Assembly (NCBI GenBank): GCA_934047225.1
Contig: OW203993.1
Span: forward strand, 27,108,069 to 27,172,068
Length of the DNA: 64,000 nucleotides
Direction: 5' to 3'
From: Ypsolopha sequella
Lineage: Eukaryota; Arthropoda; Insecta; Lepidoptera; Ypsolophidae
This document shows, piece by piece, positions 62,061 to 64,000 of the stretch. The notes under the pieces are model-generated. The model was not told the origin of the DNA and made no database searches. It saw nothing but the letters and a program-made list of their open reading frames with translations. Each line of letters opens with the position of its first letter. Position 1 is the stretch's first letter. The translations under genes and the position numbers were made by a program.

Positions 62061-62559
62061 GAAGATTGGTGCATTTCATGTTATGCCCTGATTTATACAA
62101 GCTGGCTTTTTGATTTCAATTCTTCGTACATGTAAACAAACGACTTTAGCTTGATGTTGTAAATGTGTGAAATTCCTTTGTTATTTATTTTTTCTTTTTA
62201 ATGCATATTATGATTAAGTAATTTATATTTATATTTTAGATTTAAATACAAATTTGTTACAGTAGGTCATCAGTAGGAAAATATTATAAATGTCGCAGAC
62301 CGCTGGTCCATCTCACGTTGCATGTCAGGGGGGGAGGAGCCCAAGTCCAGAATTATAAGTCATCGCAAAACAACCTGCTTGATTCTCCACAGTGTTCCCA
62401 GTCATCGCGCTTATATAGAGGGCAGAAGGGACTAAAGATACATGTTATATGACAGCACACTGACACTAAAAAAACAACTATCCCAACCACTGATTCTCTT
62501 TTGGTTGATTTAGCGACTGGACATCAACAAACTGAACCGTTTCACGAGACATAAGTAAA
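62061..62559. other. Non-coding stretch
   Basis: AT-rich to about 62290, then mixed-composition sequence probably belonging to the 5' region of the LINE that follows. No gene seen. Confidence 0.4.
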
Positions 62560-63350
62560 ATAAAACAATGTCGTCCAATTGTGAAGCGAATTCCGCGTGG
62601 TGCTCGTATCAGCGTCGCAGAAAGGTTGTCAGAGCTGATAAGCAATGTTGTGAAGGATAACATAGAGCATGCTTGGGAGTCGCTGTTCAAATTCTTATTT
62701 GAGACTTTATATGTCGACGAGAGAGATAGAAAGCGCAGCTCCCTTACACAAGGCATTAAAACAATTGTAAGACTCCAGCTACATTACCAAAAAATTATAA
62801 CAATAATGTTTTTAAATACCACCCAAGCAATAAGTATAAACAAGTGGAGAATAAAATAAGCGATGACGATCTTAGGGAAGCTGCGAAACTTTTGTTTTCT
62901 AGCGATGGTGTCGCTCCGGACACACCGGATACCCTGCTTGCTCTCCAAGAAAAACTCCCAATCCCCCCGGATTCACTTTCCCTTCCTCAAGCTCCACAAC
63001 CCGATGACCCCACTATTCAGGTGATAGGTAAGGATGTCCTAGCGGCCGTGATGTCCTTCCGAAATAAATCTACCGGCGGCCTCGACGGCCTTAGCCCGCA
63101 GCACTTAAAAGATTTGCAGTGTAGTACGACCGGTGAAGCTGGTGATAAACTTCTGAGTAACATCACGGCCCTTGTTAATCTTATGCTTGCTGAAAAGGTT
63201 CATCTTGAGATAGCATCCTTGTTGTACGGGGCAAAACTATGTGCTTTAATTAAAAAAGATGGCGGTATTAGACCGATACCTATTGGCGCAACTCTCCATC
63301 GTATTGTATCAAATTAAGCTTGTCGTCACTTCCTCCCAAAACTCACTGAT
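62560..63350 (+). pseudogene. 5' half of a restriction-endonuclease LINE
   Basis: Frame 62581-62760 reads PRGARISVAERLSELISNVV then WESLFKF and YVDERDRKRSSLTQGIK. The frame 62844-63317 continues SDDDLREAAKLLFSSDGVAP, GLDGLSPQHLKDLQ (RT motif 0-1 region) and LYGAKLCALIKKDGGIRPIP, the N-terminal part of the reverse transcriptase. This is the half missing from 1-1701 and the two look like one family. A frame break near 62770 and the truncation at about 63350 inactivate it. Confidence 0.8.
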
Positions 63351-63897
63351 TATTTGCAACCAATACAACTAGTGTCGCGACAGATCCCGAAACTTGCAAA
63401 TGTGTACATAGCAACGTTGAACAAAGAAGGTTACCTAAATTTTCTATGGTAAGAATTTAGATTCATATGTCCTTCCGCTCTGAGGCGGTAATTTCAAAAT
63501 GGCTTCAAGTGACTATGAAGGAAATGCGAGAACAGCATCGCAATCCAGGATTTCATTCTAAAGCTAAGTAGTAGTAATGAATACCAAATTATAACTCTCA
63601 GTAGACATAAAGACTAATTTAAGACATGTAAAGTTTGTTCCCACAGTTTATTTAACTTGCAACAAAGCAGAGACGGCGTCAGTAACCCACGCCATTCCTC
63701 CATGTTTATTGTTATGGTTAAAGACCTAAGATTATAATTTATAAAATTATAATTAAAATTATAAAGATTATAATCATATAGAAAGGATAAAGGTAAGATA
63801 AGACTAGTGAAAGATGAGACCAGAGAAGATCTATATCTAAGTATCATTTATAGTAATGAAATGAGTTTATGAATATACTTACCAATCTGTAGTCTAA
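63351..63897. other. Non-coding stretch
   Basis: No gene. 63722-63778 is a run of ATAATTTATAAAATTATAAT-type near-palindromes. Confidence 0.5.
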
Positions 63898-64000
63898 GGG
63901 CCGGTTTTTCAATCGTCAGATATAAAGTCAAATAACTATCTAACGAATAAAGTTATCTGGCTGTTTATCTGACTGATAGTTGCTCCCCTATTTTTCAATT
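63898..64000 (+). repeat. MITE terminus, cut by the window end
   Basis: GGGCCGGTTTTTCAATCGTC AGATA followed by ATCTAACGAATAAAGTTATC resembles a MITE end common in Lepidoptera. Near 63985, TTGCTCCCCTATTTTTCAATT hints at the other end, so the element may be only about 100 bp. Confidence 0.5.

Overview
This is a eukaryotic, AT-rich, transposon-dense window, almost certainly from a moth or butterfly. The Lepidoptera call is inference from two dispersed repeats I know from those genomes: the GCCGAGTGCGAGTC / GGTTCCGTA repeat (51050-51613, 54983-55215, related 18575-18785) and the CGACTTCAAAAAGGAGG repeat with its T tail (61617-61700). There are GT-AG introns, and I found no rRNA, tRNA, CRISPR or operon. 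Nearly every coding stretch is a transposable-element gene, mostly broken. I found no conventional single-copy host gene.

Layout. 1-1.7 kb: 3' half of a restriction-endonuclease LINE; its family's 5' half sits at 62.56-63.35 kb. 2.2-4.5 kb: PIF/Harbinger debris and a foldback repeat. 4.8-7.4 kb: BEL/Pao gag-protease remnant. 7.76-9.39 kb: a complete, apparently intact Tc1 transposon. 9.55-14.4 kb: a PIF/Harbinger unit with an intact three-exon Myb/SANT gene facing a transposase that is split by a 2.2 kb FLYWCH-MULE. 14.6-19.1 kb: LTR retroelement, Tc1 and pogo remnants. 19.3-23.8 kb: Penelope-like fragments with hammerhead-ribozyme motifs and nested LINEs. 24.0-26.8 kb: decayed transposase of unassigned family and a 1 kb palindrome. 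27.6-31.1 kb: P-superfamily (THAP) element with a 529 bp tandem duplication. 31.5-33.8 kb: hAT. 35-36.1 kb: Helitron and LINE tails. 36.1-48.0 kb: a nested stack in which a transposase-like gene is interrupted by a 10.8 kb MULE (9 bp target duplication), which carries a BEL/Pao element with matching 694 bp LTRs (5 bp duplication), which carries a mariner (TA duplication). 50.1-55.7 kb: the standout, an intact five-exon gene. 55.7-63 kb: BEL, Copia, hAT and ISL2EU-like remnants.

The most notable locus is 50778-54931. Five exons join in frame with GT-AG sites into 959 codons, fusing a Mutator-like/RNase H-fold transposase domain (candidate D346, D440, E593) to a C-terminal YqaJ/lambda-exonuclease-type nuclease (D816, E825-x-K827). 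It lies between TTAA-GGGGATAT and its exact inverted copy, 5.6 kb apart, so it may be an intact TTAA-targeting transposon or a gene derived from one.

Other intact reading frames are the Tc1 transposase (342 aa), the Myb/SANT protein (227 aa) and a BEL/Pao gag (617-638 aa) whose own pol is ruined. All family calls are by eye from motifs, with no database search.
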